From the NCBI GenBank assembly GCA_028532985.1, contig JANCIK010000001.1, positions 2,108,001 through 2,172,000 of the forward strand: DNA of 64,000 bases. Direction: 5' to 3'. The stretch is from Stropharia rugosoannulata (lineage: Eukaryota; Basidiomycota; Agaricomycetes; Agaricales; Strophariaceae). The translations under genes were made by a program, and so were the position numbers. Positions 27,626 to 38,100 of the stretch are shown piece after piece. The notes under the pieces were generated by a model, which saw nothing but the letters and a program-made list of their open reading frames with translations, did not search any database and was not told the origin of the DNA. The stretch's first letter is position 1. Each line of letters begins with the position of its first letter.

Positions 27626-28115
27626 TGTTGGTGGCTTAGTGGCCAGTAATCTGGGAAGTATACCAGGATGTGTGAAAGGGTTTTTTCATGGCTAAACATG
27701 GTGATTGTTTTTCCATGGGTTACAGAGGTTTTCTTGGGCTGGGTGAAAACAGCTGGTCGATGTGCGTGTGTGCATGCCCTCGGAATTGGCCAGGGCAAGC
27801 AGTTGCTGCCTGCCGAATGTGCTGTTTCTCATGCTACCTCTGAACAAAGCAAGGTGCAGGACTCTGCATCTGAGAGAGTTAGCCCGAGAAATCCTGAGTG
27901 AGTGGACCAGGGCACTTGCAGCAAGAGCGTGCCAAAGACCAAGCTGCTGAGCCAAACCAGAGTGAAACTCACCCTGGCAGCTTGGATAGGCAAAGTACTC
28001 AAAGCCAATGCAGCAGATCCGAGCTGCCAACCCAACCCCAAGTTGAACTCTGGGTCTACATGTACAAATTGGCAAATGTATATGGTATAATAAACAGAGT
28101 GGTATATTTTGTGAA

Positions 28116-29614
28116 CTAAGCACTGAGTGCAGTGAGCATGGAAGCTGTGATCTCATGGTCTTCCCTAAATTTCTCAAATATAACTGCCAACCTCTTCATG
28201 TGCACAGTATTGTATGCACGAGAAGTACACCTAGGCAGGATCTCCTCCATGCATCTCCAGTAAATGAGGAATGCAAGAGAGGTCCATCCTCCTGTCTGCA
28301 CTACAATTTCAGGTGGTACCCCTGCTAGTAACAATTCAACAGCTCCTCCTATGCATAGGCTGTGACCATGGACGTGTTCCAGGCCTGCAGCTTTCCATAT
28401 GTCCGATGTAATAGACAAGAAGTTATTCTTGAGCATATTCTTAAAAGCACTGTGTGAGTTGGTTCTGTATGCAAACAGTGAAGCCGATGCTAGTAACCCT
28501 TTGTTAACCTTGAGGTGGATCTGTAAAGCCTGTACAGGACATAGCTTGTCCTCTCTTGCTGTGAGGATGACCGAGGCACCTAGCTCCCATGACAACTTTG
28601 TCCAAGGTATACAAAAATGGGCTGACTCTGTCCCTTTGGGGGTATGTGCAAAGTAAATTTTCGTTGCTCATGTTACATGGTATCTCTTGTCAAAAGCAGC
28701 CCCGTTTGCTACTGTGGTTTCTCCCAAACGCCTGCATCCCCAGAAAGTGCAAAGGGCAACTGCCCATATTGCTGCGTGCAATGGAACTGAGAGGTCCATG
28801 CTCTTTCTCAAGCACAAGAGGTGCTCGATCGACACAGGACCCTGTTGTGGGCACTTAAGGTGAGCACCCTCTTTGTTTGCTGACTTCTGAGCGTACTTCA
28901 CCCAAGGGTCAGCCGTATCACCAACCCAAGGTGCCCTGTTGGCTAAGTGCCAGCTCCGTATGCCGGCTAGCCAGCAAGATATGGTGCCACCTGGGTGCTT
29001 TCCTTTGTATTCTGCAATGAAACCAACAACAAGGGCATATGAAGCAGGCATCCGATCCTCTTCGGGAATCTTGTACTTATCACAATACTGTGTCCAATGC
29101 AAAGGGCCTGCTGCATATGTTTCTTTTGAGTTGGGTGCAAGAGCTCCTCTTACTGTCATCAGAACTGGTTCGATGAGGGTGTCTGGGATAAGTTCTCACA
29201 ATTTTTTCTTCTCTGCAATTCCCCATGGCATGTCCCATGCAAATATCCTGTCCCTTGCAGCAACATGAGGACATAGTATGCTTGAAACAATTTCGCAGCC
29301 AGCCTTTGGTTTATGTGGGCATATCTTCCTGCCATTGTCAGGTGGATAGTGTAGTGGCTCTAAGTGAACTGCCGCTGCAGTGGGTGCTCCTGAATCGGGG
29401 TATGTCATGGCAGGCTGGGGCATCTTGGAACTATCAGCTGTCTTCAACGGGTTACCCAATCTTCCTGTGTAAGGGAAAGGTGTGAGTCTCCTAACAGGTC
29501 TGCTCTCTGATAATCCAGTGCATGCCAAGCTAGGAAGATTAGGTTTCTTAGTATCACGTATATCATAAGGCAACAAGAAAGGGCTGTATATTTGTGGCTC
29601 TGTCTGCATAATAT
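28116..29614 (-). pseudogene. Tyrosine recombinase of copy A, inactivated
   Basis: Reading down from 29614 gives a linker, then APNSKETYAAGPLHWTQYCD (SAM-like N-terminal DNA-binding part), VSIEHLLCLRKSMDLSVPLH, FWGCRRLGETTV (first catalytic Arg present) and, past a stop, GLEHVHGHS-LCIGGAVELLL and LAFLIYWR. An in-frame TGA at 28668-28670 breaks the gene; copy B has CGA (Arg) at the equivalent codon. In the HxxR box the Arg is replaced by Cys (codon 28353-28355). Both changes are C-to-T. Unlike copy B there is no intron at the HVTRA position. The enzyme would have joined circular cDNA into the genome. Confidence 0.78.
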
Positions 29615-29616
29615 TA

Positions 29617-29645
29617 CTCATGGTTACAAAAAGTAACGGTCACAT
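29617..29645 (+). repeat. Left TIR of the Tc1/mariner element
   Basis: 29 bp, preceded by TA. Ends in GGTCACAT. Pairs with 30914-30942 in inverted orientation. Confidence 0.9.
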
Positions 29646-29731
29646 GATTGCATCATCATTGCACCTCCACTCAGATTCATGACGCGTAATCCACTTCATA
29701 TCTCTACAACCACATACTCCCATACTACAAA

Positions 29732-30784
29732 ATGTCTTCTGTAAGTACTGCACATACTCAGCATGATACTCCCAAAAAGAACCAATTAATTTGACGTGTT
29801 TTGGCCAACCAAACAGCAAAGTCCGCAGCTGAAGCAGAAAACATTCCAATTGCAACTGCAAGGAAGATTATTGCGAAGTACAAATCAACCGGAACTGTTT
29901 CCAATCATCCTCGATCTGGCAGGCCAAGGCTATTAGACCTCTGTGAGGAGCATACCCTTATCCGAGAGGTCAAGAAACACAGAAGAAGTGCACTTTCCGA
30001 GCTTAGTAATGTCTTGCCATCACAGCCATCAGTATCAACTGTTCGGAATGTCTTAAATGCACATGGATACCATCGACAAGTTGCAAGACATAAACCATAT
30101 CTTACTCGTGCTCACAAGGCTGCAAGGCTTGCCTGGGCAAAGGATAAAAAGGGCCTTAGTGACAAAGATTTCAAGACCACTATCTACTCGGATGAATGCT
30201 ATGTTTGCTTAGGTGATCGGAATGGCCCTATCTTTGTCACACACTGCCCAGAAGAGGAATTTCACGAGGACTGTATTGTTCTGACATTCAGTCAGTCCTC
30301 CATCTGCATTATGATCTGGGCCTGTATAATTTTTGGCCAGAAAGGGCCATTACTTGTTCTTGACTATCCTGGGGGAAAGGGTGGAGGAATGACTGCCTCT
30401 TGTTATCAGTCACAGGTATTGGATGGAGTTTTAAAGAGCTTTTGGGAAGGGATAGCACAGGAGAAGGGTTTGGTAAAATTTCAGCATGATGGAGCAGCTA
30501 GCCATCGAGCAAAATCGACACAAAGGTGGTTTGAAGAAAACAACATTCTGTTGGAAAGTCATCCAGCACAATCACCTGATTTAAATCCCATCAAGCCAGT
30601 TTGGCATGACCTCAAAGCTATTGTTCACTCTCACCCTTCGGTAAATTCAGTTGATGCACTCAAACAAGCAGTCCGAGCTGCATGGGAGGAATTATCAATC
30701 GAAAAGATCAACAAGCACATTTTACAAATGCCTCAGTGTGTGCAGGCTGTTTTGGAGGCAAATGGTGGTCATACTCCATTTTAA
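29732..30784 (+). pseudogene. Tc1-family transposase, nonsense and catalytic E-to-K
   Basis: The frame opens at ATG 29732 (MSSVSTAHTQHDTPKKNQLI), hits TGA at 29792-29794, then continues in the same frame RVLANQTAKSAAEAENIPIA. An N-terminal helix-turn-helix (ATARKIIAKYKSTG, SGRPRLLD) is followed by HTH_Tnp_Tc3-like sequence (LSELSNVLPSQPSVSTVRN) and a DDE domain: first Asp in TIYSDECYV, second in FQHDGAASH, third box SPDLNPIKPVWHDLK. The third catalytic residue, normally Glu in NPIE-W, is Lys here (AAG, 30593-30595), one G-to-A change from GAG. The protein would be inactive even if read through. The rest of the frame is intact, so the insertion is fairly recent. Confidence 0.9.
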
Positions 30785-30913
30785 TTTTTGTTATATGTAC
30801 AAATTAAAGTAATATATTGACTATCAAATTTTCATAGCTCAGAATTGATGTTGAAATGAAATATACCTGCAGAATGTCGGAGGTAGGAGGAGTTCAATGC
30901 GTGGGAAATAGGT

Positions 30914-30942
30914 ATGTGACCATCACTTTTTGTGACCACGAG
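30914..30942 (-). repeat. Right TIR of the Tc1/mariner element
   Basis: Inverted partner of 29617-29645; followed by TA. Confidence 0.9.
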
Positions 30943-31007
30943 TATCTTGTGAGTCCGTGGTATGTGTATGAGCATGGTTAAACAGCAAAGCAAAAGGGTT
31001 AAACATA

Positions 31008-33092
31008 TTAGACATGTGAAAAGCAATAGTGTAACTCTGTGGGTAGAACAAAAGAATGGGAGTATTTAAGTTCTGGCAGACCAAGCTTGCCCCTCGATAA
31101 AGGGTCTGCAGGGTTCTCTGCCAAAGGTATATATCTAAATTCGGGGGTCATGAAGAGTGGTAATAAGACGACATAAGTACGGTCAATAGACAAATTGATG
31201 AAACTGTTGCGGCTGTGGCCCTTATCCATGGCTCTGATGGTTCCATTGTTATCTGAGTGGATAAGGATCCTCACGTTGCTAAAGCCGTGCTCCTCAAGGA
31301 TGTACATGAGGAGCTTGACTGCAACTGTTTCGAGCCAGCAAATGTCTCAACCCGGCACCTTCCAACCTTCACATAGTTTGAAGGTAGACCACTGTTTACC
31401 AAGGACGATGCCTATGCCCCATGATGTTGATGCATCAACATATAACCCTAAGTCCTGCATAATCATACACGGGAGTAGCTGATAGTATGTGATGGCACCA
31501 GATAAGGTCTGTAGCCACCATGCAAGGTCGTCAACCACAGGATCCAGGGGGTGTTTGACCGCATATTTGTTATTAACAGGGAATTTGGACACGAAATTGG
31601 AAAAGGAGGCCAAGTGGCTCTTGCCATTGGTGTAAACAAAGGAAATGTGGCATAATGAGCTGTGTATTTTCTGGACATCGATCAGTTGGCAACCTATACC
31701 ATGGGTGAATCTGTTGATGAACTGGCAGACTCTCTGAAAGAATTTGTCCTTCTTGATCTGTGGAAGAGAGACTCTTTTATTGGGTATATCCCATTCGAAG
31801 CCGATGAAGGTGGTGATAGAGACAAAGTTGTCGTCGCCCTTCTCTTCATGCCATGGTATATGCAAAGGGGGTAGTATACCCTTGACTGTATTGATGTCAT
31901 GATCATGTTGATAACTGTCTCGAATGAAATACCCTGTATCAGAAGGTACGCTGAAGATGTTGATATCATCTTCATATTTGCAAACTGGCCCTATGCCCTC
32001 TGCACGGAGGATGTCCATGGCTGCATTGGCAATCATGCCTGTGTTACTACTGGCACAAGCCGCACCAAAAGGGTGTGTGTGATCAATGTAGAAATTGTCT
32101 GGCAAACCCTGCACCACAAGCCACGGTTTATGCTCTGGTAGTACTGGGCATGTGCGATGGAACTTCACTATGTCCAATGTACATGCTTGCAACCCCAGCA
32201 GGCTGTTAGCTATCTGCAGATAGAAAATGTCAGCATCATGTATGACTGACAAATATATCATGCCCTCTAGGTGTAAACACAGGCCCATATGGCACTACAC
32301 ATATAAGCACAGGCCCTTTAGGCACTACATGCAAGAGTAAGGCATAGGCCCATAAAGGCACTACACACTGTGCTGCCAGCACATGCAATATGCGGGCTCC
32401 ATATATGAACTGCAGCCTGTGCAAGGTGCAAAACGAAAGAGTCAACTCACAATATCGGCAACTATGGAGGCCATATCAAGGTATGTAGGAAAAGAATCCT
32501 TCAATATGAAGGAATTGATGGAGCAATGGTCCTTTGCATCTTTCGAAAGGTGACAGCAGACTTGTACTTTGTCAGGTAGTGGAGGAGGCTGTGGCTGTGG
32601 CATGCTGATCATTGGTGAGACAATGAAAGGCCCCTGCAAGATCTTCTCAACATTGATTTTAGCGAAAGGGCCTGACATACAACCTGAGACGACTTCTTTT
32701 TGGATATAAGTTAAAATTTCGTCTTGGAAGTCGATGAATGAGCAATTGTTAGGGATAATGACAGTCTTCTCAATGCGGGGCATCTCCCCAATAGGGAAGC
32801 CATTTCTTAAGTTACTGATAAGCAAAGGGTACGATTCAAGGAGGCCATGTTTGTTGAGTAAATTCTCGAAAGTGTCTGCGTTGTAAGGGTGGACAATTCT
32901 ACTGAAAATATCTTTGTGTTTGTGCAGATGAGGGTCAAAGCAAGGTCTGTGAATGATAGAAGCTGAGAAGTCTGTATAAAGCAAAGGAGCTGGTGTTATC
33001 ATTGCCAGAAAGTCCTTAAAGACTGGATGGGCAGGGACAGCAGGCCCATGCAAAAGCAAAGTGGCCTGGTTTACCGCAGTAGGAGCAGACAT
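31008..33092 (-). pseudogene. Reverse transcriptase-RNase H of copy A, with an intron and a stop
   Basis: N-terminal part MSAPTAVNQATLLLHGPAVP to DMASIVADI, then an intron 32214-32450 (GTGAGT donor, TCTGCAG acceptor) and IANSLLGLQACTLDIVKFHR. RT motifs: HPFGAACASSNTGMIANAAM, KYEDDINIF (DD intact), FIGFEWDIPNKRVSLP. The connection is DLAWWLQTL; RNase H starts LYVDASTSWGIGI. An in-frame TGA at 31347-31349 splits VPG from DICWLE, after which RNase H continues HSDNNGTIRAM and AENPADPLSRGKLG to the stop at 31008. The intron sits at the same position as in copy B (49304-49457). The ORF start overlaps the end of Gag by 77 bp. Confidence 0.82.
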
Positions 33093-34496
33093 GGATGCAT
33101 TCTGAGTCCTGGTGGGTGCAAGTAGCTCTATCTCCTTTGATGTTGAAAGGGATGCATACCTCTTTCCCTTCTTTCCCTGTCACTTTGGTGAATAACCTTC
33201 TGTTCTCAACTCTGCATGCAAAGGCGGTGCCGTCTGGGAAAGTAGTGGGAATGGAGGAGTCTGAACTGTCGTGGGAGTGGATGGTATGGTCCTTGCTGCC
33301 GCAGAGTAGACATGTGTACCGTCTCTTCAGGCCCAGAAAGGACTGGGAGGAGGATGAACTGTGTGAGTTGCCTCTGTTGCGACCGTTGCCACCTCTGTGT
33401 GATGAACCCTGTGCCTGCAGGCCATTGCTAAAATTAGCACTAGCAGACCAGACAAGCATGGCAAACTTGGCTTCAAATTCGGCTTCAGTCTTCATGTGTG
33501 TAATCTCGTGGTCCAGCTTGGACTGGTAGTATGTCAGGCTGTAGTCCTTTTTCTCAGCCTGGAAAGATTGTCAAATCTCCAGATCTATTTTCTTCCAAGC
33601 ATCGTAGGTGGCTTCACGAGAACGGAGGCTGTTGAAGAAAGAGAAGTGCTTTGCATACCATCTTGTGTGCTTCCCTTCAATGCCATTGACATCAAGTTGG
33701 CAGTGGAACTCGAACATGTGCCTAGCTGTGTCATCCCATTCACTGCAAGAAAGCGAGAGTTTTTTACATTTTCTCTCTTCGCAAAACTTGTCCACATCAA
33801 TGATCTGGAAACCTTTCTTCTCCCCTTGATTGGCATTAGCCCTGCGCACAGGGAGGGCAGCACCTAGGTTTGTGTTTGTCCATAACAAATTCTCAGTGGT
33901 GAACATGGGAAGAGGGATGTCAACAGCATCATGCATGTGGGACATAATGGCAGGGAAAACAATTTTGTTAACCTTGCCTAAGACGTAAGGGGTTATATCG
34001 TCGCCCGAGACATAACAGTGTTTAGCATATTCAGGCTGTTTGTCAAGAATGTCATCTGATCCCTGCTTTTTGACGTTCCCTTCAGAGGTTATGTCCTGTT
34101 TCTTCTGACTAAGAACCCATTTGAGGATCTTTGAGCCCATATGAGGTAAGTATATCTTTCTAGCCTCTTCATCCAAGAGGATAGATGCCTCCTCTTCATC
34201 TATAGTGATAGACAACTCACAATCAGACTCCGGCTTGACAATGCCATTAATCCAATTCTCAAGGGCCTTACTCTTACGTGTATTGTTGTGCTCGTCGATT
34301 GCTTTATTTGCCTGAAGCTTATTGATAAAAGGTAAAGACTTCAGGAACTCTGAATGCTCGTCAGAAAAATGAGTACATTGCTTTGGGGGGGGGAGCCCCT
34401 AAGTTCTCTTTGTTGTTCTGGTTCCCATTTCCTTGGTCGTTGTTCTCTTGCCTGTTGTTCTCAAGTAATTCAACAATTTCAGCCATAGTAAACAGC
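33016..34496 (-). pseudogene. Gag-like protein of copy A with zinc knuckles, frameshifted
   Basis: Probable start MAEIVELLENNRQENND at 34496. A homopolymer run (nine G on plus, about 34383-34391) shifts the frame: before it the frame ends KAMYSFF-stop, after it a different frame continues HFSDEHSEFLKSLPF and ITIDEEEASILLDEEARK. A TGA at 33571-33573 interrupts DLEI/QSFQAEKK; copy B has Arg there (KLRQ). The C-terminal part has Cys/His knuckles CLLCGSKDHTIHSH and CSYCGKPGHFAFAW. Gag binds element RNA. The G run may be a sequencing error, the TGA probably not. Confidence 0.78.
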
Positions 34497-34652
34497 AAAA
34501 AAGATGAAATAAGTTCAAGTGAGATTTCAGAGGGGCGACAACCGAATAGGAGACAAAGAGAGAATGAAATTTCTCGTCTGCAAGCCTGTCCAGTGTCTAC
34601 AAGCCTGTTGACACTGACAGGCCTAATCATTCAGCCATATACGCCCCCTGTC

Positions 34653-34665
34653 GCTTATCTTATCC
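34653..34665 (-). repeat. Right inverted terminal repeat of copy A
   Basis: Complement reads GGATAAGATAAGC, matching 27613-27625 at 12 of 13 bases, and resembles the copy B end GGATAAGACGAG. Confidence 0.5.
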
Positions 34666-34734
34666 TTAGATGCACCTGTAAGGCACATCATGGAATAGAC
34701 TTATTAAAGGAGGGCACACTCTTCAGGATGCATG

Positions 34735-36485
34735 TGATAATCAATCCCTTTTGACACCTACTGAGACAAAGCTCATTATTCAATTTGTTATTGAATGTGG
34801 TAATCACAGCTTCCCCTTGACCCACCATACAATCAAAGAGCATATTGATGAAATTCTATGTGCTAGGCTTGGTAGTGATTTTCCCAAGACTGGTGTTGGG
34901 AAAAATTGGACACAACACTTTGCATCTTGCAATTGACCACAACTCAGGGTCTGCTGGGCATCACCTCTTGAGGAAAAGCGATGGCAAGGTGCCAATCCTC
35001 ATGCCAATGCAGCCTGGTGGGAGCTTCTAGGCAGTACCTTGAAAGAGCATAACATCTTGCAAGAGAATATTTATAATGTCAATGAAGTTGGCATTCAGCT
35101 GCAGGGTGGAGAACAGGAGCATGTCTTTGTAGCTCAAGGAAAAAAGGGTCCTCAATACCAGCAGTGAGCTAGCACATAGAAGAATATTACTGTTATTGTT
35201 ACAATCTGTGCCAATGGTACATCTCAGGCTCCTGCAGTCATATTCAGAGGAAGTGGATATCAAGTCAAATGGGCAGGAAATAATCCACTTAAAGCTTCAT
35301 AAGCATATGTACTTTATTTATGTGACAACTTTATAACAAAATTTATTAAGAATTGGATATCAGCAAAAGGGCTGGACTAATGGCAAAATTGGTGCTGAAT
35401 GGATGAAAATCTTTGATGCTGAGACAAAGAAAAGGGCAAAGGACAACTCTTGCTTGCTCCTTGCTGATGGACACCAATCTCATTACACTCTGGACTTCCT
35501 TTGCCATGCTTGTATAAACAACATTATTGTTCTTTGCTATCCTGCACACACCACACACATTTACCAATCACTTGATGGCAAAGGAGTCATCTATTGAAGC
35601 TCATCTTCCACTTCCTCCTTCCATGCCTATCTGTGCAGTTGCAAAGCTTCTACAACAACTGTCAATTAATGATGACAAATTGGAAATGATATCTGAAGAA
35701 GGCTCTGATGCATTAGGGACACCTATATCATTTCCATCTACACCAACTCATATCACAGGCTCAGCTACAGGTCTAGCTTCACAATCTGTTTTGCCAACAA
35801 GTTCTACCCAGCAGGCTATCCTAAATGAAGCAGCTCAGAGTCTCTCTAAAACAGACTTGGCTTACTTGATTGGTTATAAACCAGCAACACCTATCTCATC
35901 AAATGATCCTTTCCATCCTTTACACACTGAGCCTATATCATTAAGCCCAAGCCATATTAACACAAGCTCTATCATTCCACAGACTCAGAATGAAATCCAG
36001 CTGGTTGCCAAACTATGGGAGCTAGCTGAAGATAATAAGCAGCTCAGGCAGCATGTCCTCAACTTACAAGCACAGAATGTGCTTAATAAGGTATATTGCA
36101 ACAAAATTTGCTTTCAACTAGCCTATAAGGAGGAAAAGACAAGAAACAAGGGCAAAAAGGGAAAGCAAGTTGGTGATGGACTCCCAAAGATGCTTACTGG
36201 TGATGAATTCTATGAACAGGTAGTTGAATTCACAAAGTGGCAACAGGAACAAGAACAACTCAAAGCAAACAGACAGAATGAGACACAGGATTATAAAGCA
36301 AGGGTGGATGCCTGGAAAGATGGGGAAAAGCTTCAGGTTGCTACAAACAAGGAATAGTCTGAGAGATATCATAGAGCCATTGAGTCCTGGGTCAAGTGCA
36401 AGGAGGGAGCTAAAAAAAAGAGGAAAACTAGCTGAATTCAAGGAAAAGCAGTCAAAACTGACAGATTTTGGTGATTCAATTAGGG
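34735..36485 (+). pseudogene. pogo/Tc5-like (CENP-B HTH, DDE_1) transposase, heavily degraded
   Basis: Frame pieces in order: DNQSLLTPTETKLIIQFVIE and PLTHHTIKEHIDEILCARLG with GVGKNWTQHF (Tc5/CENP-B-type helix-turn-helix); ENIYNVNEVGIQLQGGEQE, where the first catalytic Asp of the usual YxVDEVG is Asn; ITVIVTICANGTSQAPAVIF; KGWTNGKIGAEWMKIFD; LLLADGHQSHYTLDFL (second Asp present) and IIVLCYPAHTTHIYQSLDG. About 100 residues around the third Asp are missing before LPLPPSMPICAVAKLLQQLS and the long coiled C-terminus (LAYLIGYKPATP, QNEIQLVAKLWEL, YEQVVEFTKWQQEQEQLK). Stops at 34933-34935, 35166-35168 and elsewhere, and at least three frameshifts. The right end is cut by the LTR at 36486. Confidence 0.82.
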
Positions 36486-36922
36486 CTGTTATGAGGGGCT
36501 GAGGCCGGCCCCTTGTGAAAACGAGAAAGCCATAAGGTTTAGAACATAGATACACAAGAAGCAACATACTCACCATAACAATTGGAATCTACTATTGGAA
36601 ACTGAAAGAACAAGATGAAGCACAAAATATAAAGACTGAGATATGAAGATGAAAGTTTATTCGAAGATATGAAATATGTACATGATGAAACAAGAAGACA
36701 AGCACAAGGAAGACTCAAAATGTTATTACAAACTCAATGGCCAATCAAGAAAGATAACAGCATCAGAGCAATATTGGACTTCTGATGCTAACAACATTAG
36801 ATTAATATTAACAATCTGATATAACTATGGATCCACAAGGGAGTCAATGACAAGGAAATACTCATCCATACAATCTGGGACAAGTATGGTGAAGAATTCT
36901 GATGATATGCAGGTGTGTAGTA

Positions 36923-37977
36923 CATCAGGAAAAAGACCTTTAAAAAAAAAGTATTTTAATTTTTTTAAAAGACTTAAAAAGACTCAAAAAGACCCCAGGA
37001 GACCTAGGTCTCTAGGAGACTTTTAAAGCAAAGTCTCCAGGTATCAAACTTTTAAAGACTTTTTTATGTCTCTAGGAGTCTCTTTAATGTCTTTTTATGT
37101 GTTCATAATGTCTCTAGATGTCTCTAAATGTCTTTTAATGTTACATTTTTGATTTATCAAAACATTAAAAACATGACCTCATCTTAGCTACATCACTACT
37201 ACATAGATTAGATTGTATTTGTAAGTGTATTTGTAAGTAGGTAATTAGGTATATTTAAATGTACTTAAGATTTGTCATGAAGTAACTATATTAGTCAGCA
37301 CAGTACATAGACATACAATGGCAAATAAACCATCACATTCACTTGGGTACAATAGGGAGAGGAACTTATGTTGTGGAAATAATTTGCATTTGCCAGGAAT
37401 TAAACCAACAGCTTCATACATGACTTAAAACCAGCATACTTTCCCCTACACCATGTGCTTGTGTATATACACTCACTGCAGGTTAAATATGATGGTAATG
37501 CTCTAGACTACATTAATTTATTATATTACAAGTCATTGAATTTAGTTATGTTCAGATATATTTTATATAAGATTTACAATGTAGATTACAAGTATTAGTT
37601 GACAATAGCTATTCACAAGTCAATTTTTTCCCAGGTTCTTATGTCTTTAAATGTCTTTTTGAGTCTTTTTGTAGCTTTTTAATACACTTTATGAGACATT
37701 TTTAAAATCTTTGAGAGACATAAAAAGATTTATACAATTACATCAATACATATAAATACTTAGAAAAATTGAAAGACTTTAAAAGACATAAAAAGACCTA
37801 AAAAGACATTGGAAGAATTACATATTTCCCTAAAGTCTCTAGGAGACCTTTAAAAGTATAAAAAAAGACATAAAATTCACCAAAAGACATATTGATGTCT
37901 CAAAAAGACACTAAATTTCCCATAAGACACATAGATGTCTCAAAAAGTCTTTTTGGAAAAAAGTGGTTTTCCTGATG
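36923..37977 (-). mobile_element. Non-autonomous CATCAGG element, long type, copy 1 (1055 bp)
   Basis: Begins CATCAGGAAAAAGAC and ends GTTTTCCTGATG; the near-identical inverted copy is 47610-48662 (1053 bp). One arm is made of AAAAGAC/GTCTCTAGGAGAC-type units, the other of AAAAGACATAAAAAGACC units in the opposite sense, so the ends could fold on each other. The centre is AT-rich and holds a tRNA-like A/B-box module (37396-37453). No ORF of note. It sits inside the LTR; no clear target-site duplication. Confidence 0.8.
37396..37453 (-). ncRNA. tRNA-like pol III promoter module in CATCAGG element copy 1
   Basis: On the minus strand: A-box-like TGGTGTAGGGG (37443-37453) and, 36 bp further on, B-box-like GGTTTAATTCC (37396-37406). 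Spacing fits a tRNA. D-arm pairing is possible with wobble pairs, but acceptor and T stems pair poorly, so this is a tRNA-derived relic, not a functional tRNA gene. Copy 2 keeps a better B box (GGTTCAATTCC). Confidence 0.5.
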
Positions 37978-38100
37978 AAATACAGTTGCAGGTTTGTTCG
38001 CTAAATAAAGGGGAAGTATGGGTACAATAAGATGAAGTAGGTCATATCATGATAAGATAAGGGGAAAGAGATAGTACAGAGTTCATAACATTACCCCTGT

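Larger units (their letters stand above)
29617..30942 (+). mobile_element. Tc1/mariner-type DNA transposon (1326 bp), inserted in copy A
   Basis: Bounded by 29 bp inverted terminal repeats (29617-29645 and 30914-30942; 25 of 29 identical, all four differences transitions) starting CTCATGGTTACAAAAAGT / CTCGTGGTCACAAAAAGT, and flanked on both sides by the dinucleotide TA (29615-29616, 30943-30944), the expected target duplication. Removing the element and one TA restores an open frame in the copy A minus strand (DSQDNIMQTEPQ), proving a clean later insertion. It encodes one transposase, dead by two lesions. Confidence 0.93.
27608..34667 (-). mobile_element. DIRS-type tyrosine-recombinase retrotransposon, copy A (broken, with nested Tc1)
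   Basis: On the minus strand the order is Gag (33016-34496), RT-RNase H (31008-33092), tyrosine recombinase (28116 upward). No aspartic protease or DDE integrase is seen, so this is a YR retrotransposon. The ends look inverted: GGATAAGTTAAGC at 27613-27625 against the complement of 34653-34665 (12 of 13 identical), which favours DIRS (inverted terminal repeats) over Ngaro (split direct repeats). Without the 1326 bp Tc1 insertion and its TA duplication it is about 5.7 kb. No methyltransferase domain, present in many DIRS elements, was recognised. All three genes carry nonsense or frameshift lesions. Exact ends are approximate. Confidence 0.75.
36486..38100 (-). repeat. Ty3/gypsy-type LTR (about 560 bp) split by a 1.05 kb insertion
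   Basis: On the minus strand it starts TGTTATGAACTCTGTACTAT at 38100 and ends TCATAACA at 36486, giving the 8 bp terminal inversion TGTTATGA/TCATAACA. It is preceded (minus orientation) by a purine-rich GTACAGGGGTAA, a plausible polypurine tract, so it is a 3' LTR. The first about 105 bp match the LTR at 61333. Without the element at 36923-37977 its length is 560 bp. The 36486 end truncates the pogo pseudogene. Confidence 0.72.

Noticed and set aside
27608..34667. Ngaro-type (split direct repeat) assignment for copy A
   Set aside because: Ends look inverted, as in DIRS; no A1-B1-A2-B2 direct repeats found by eye.
36923..37977. Complete tRNA gene
   Set aside because: A and B boxes are present but acceptor, anticodon and T stems do not pair well; called a tRNA-like relic only.
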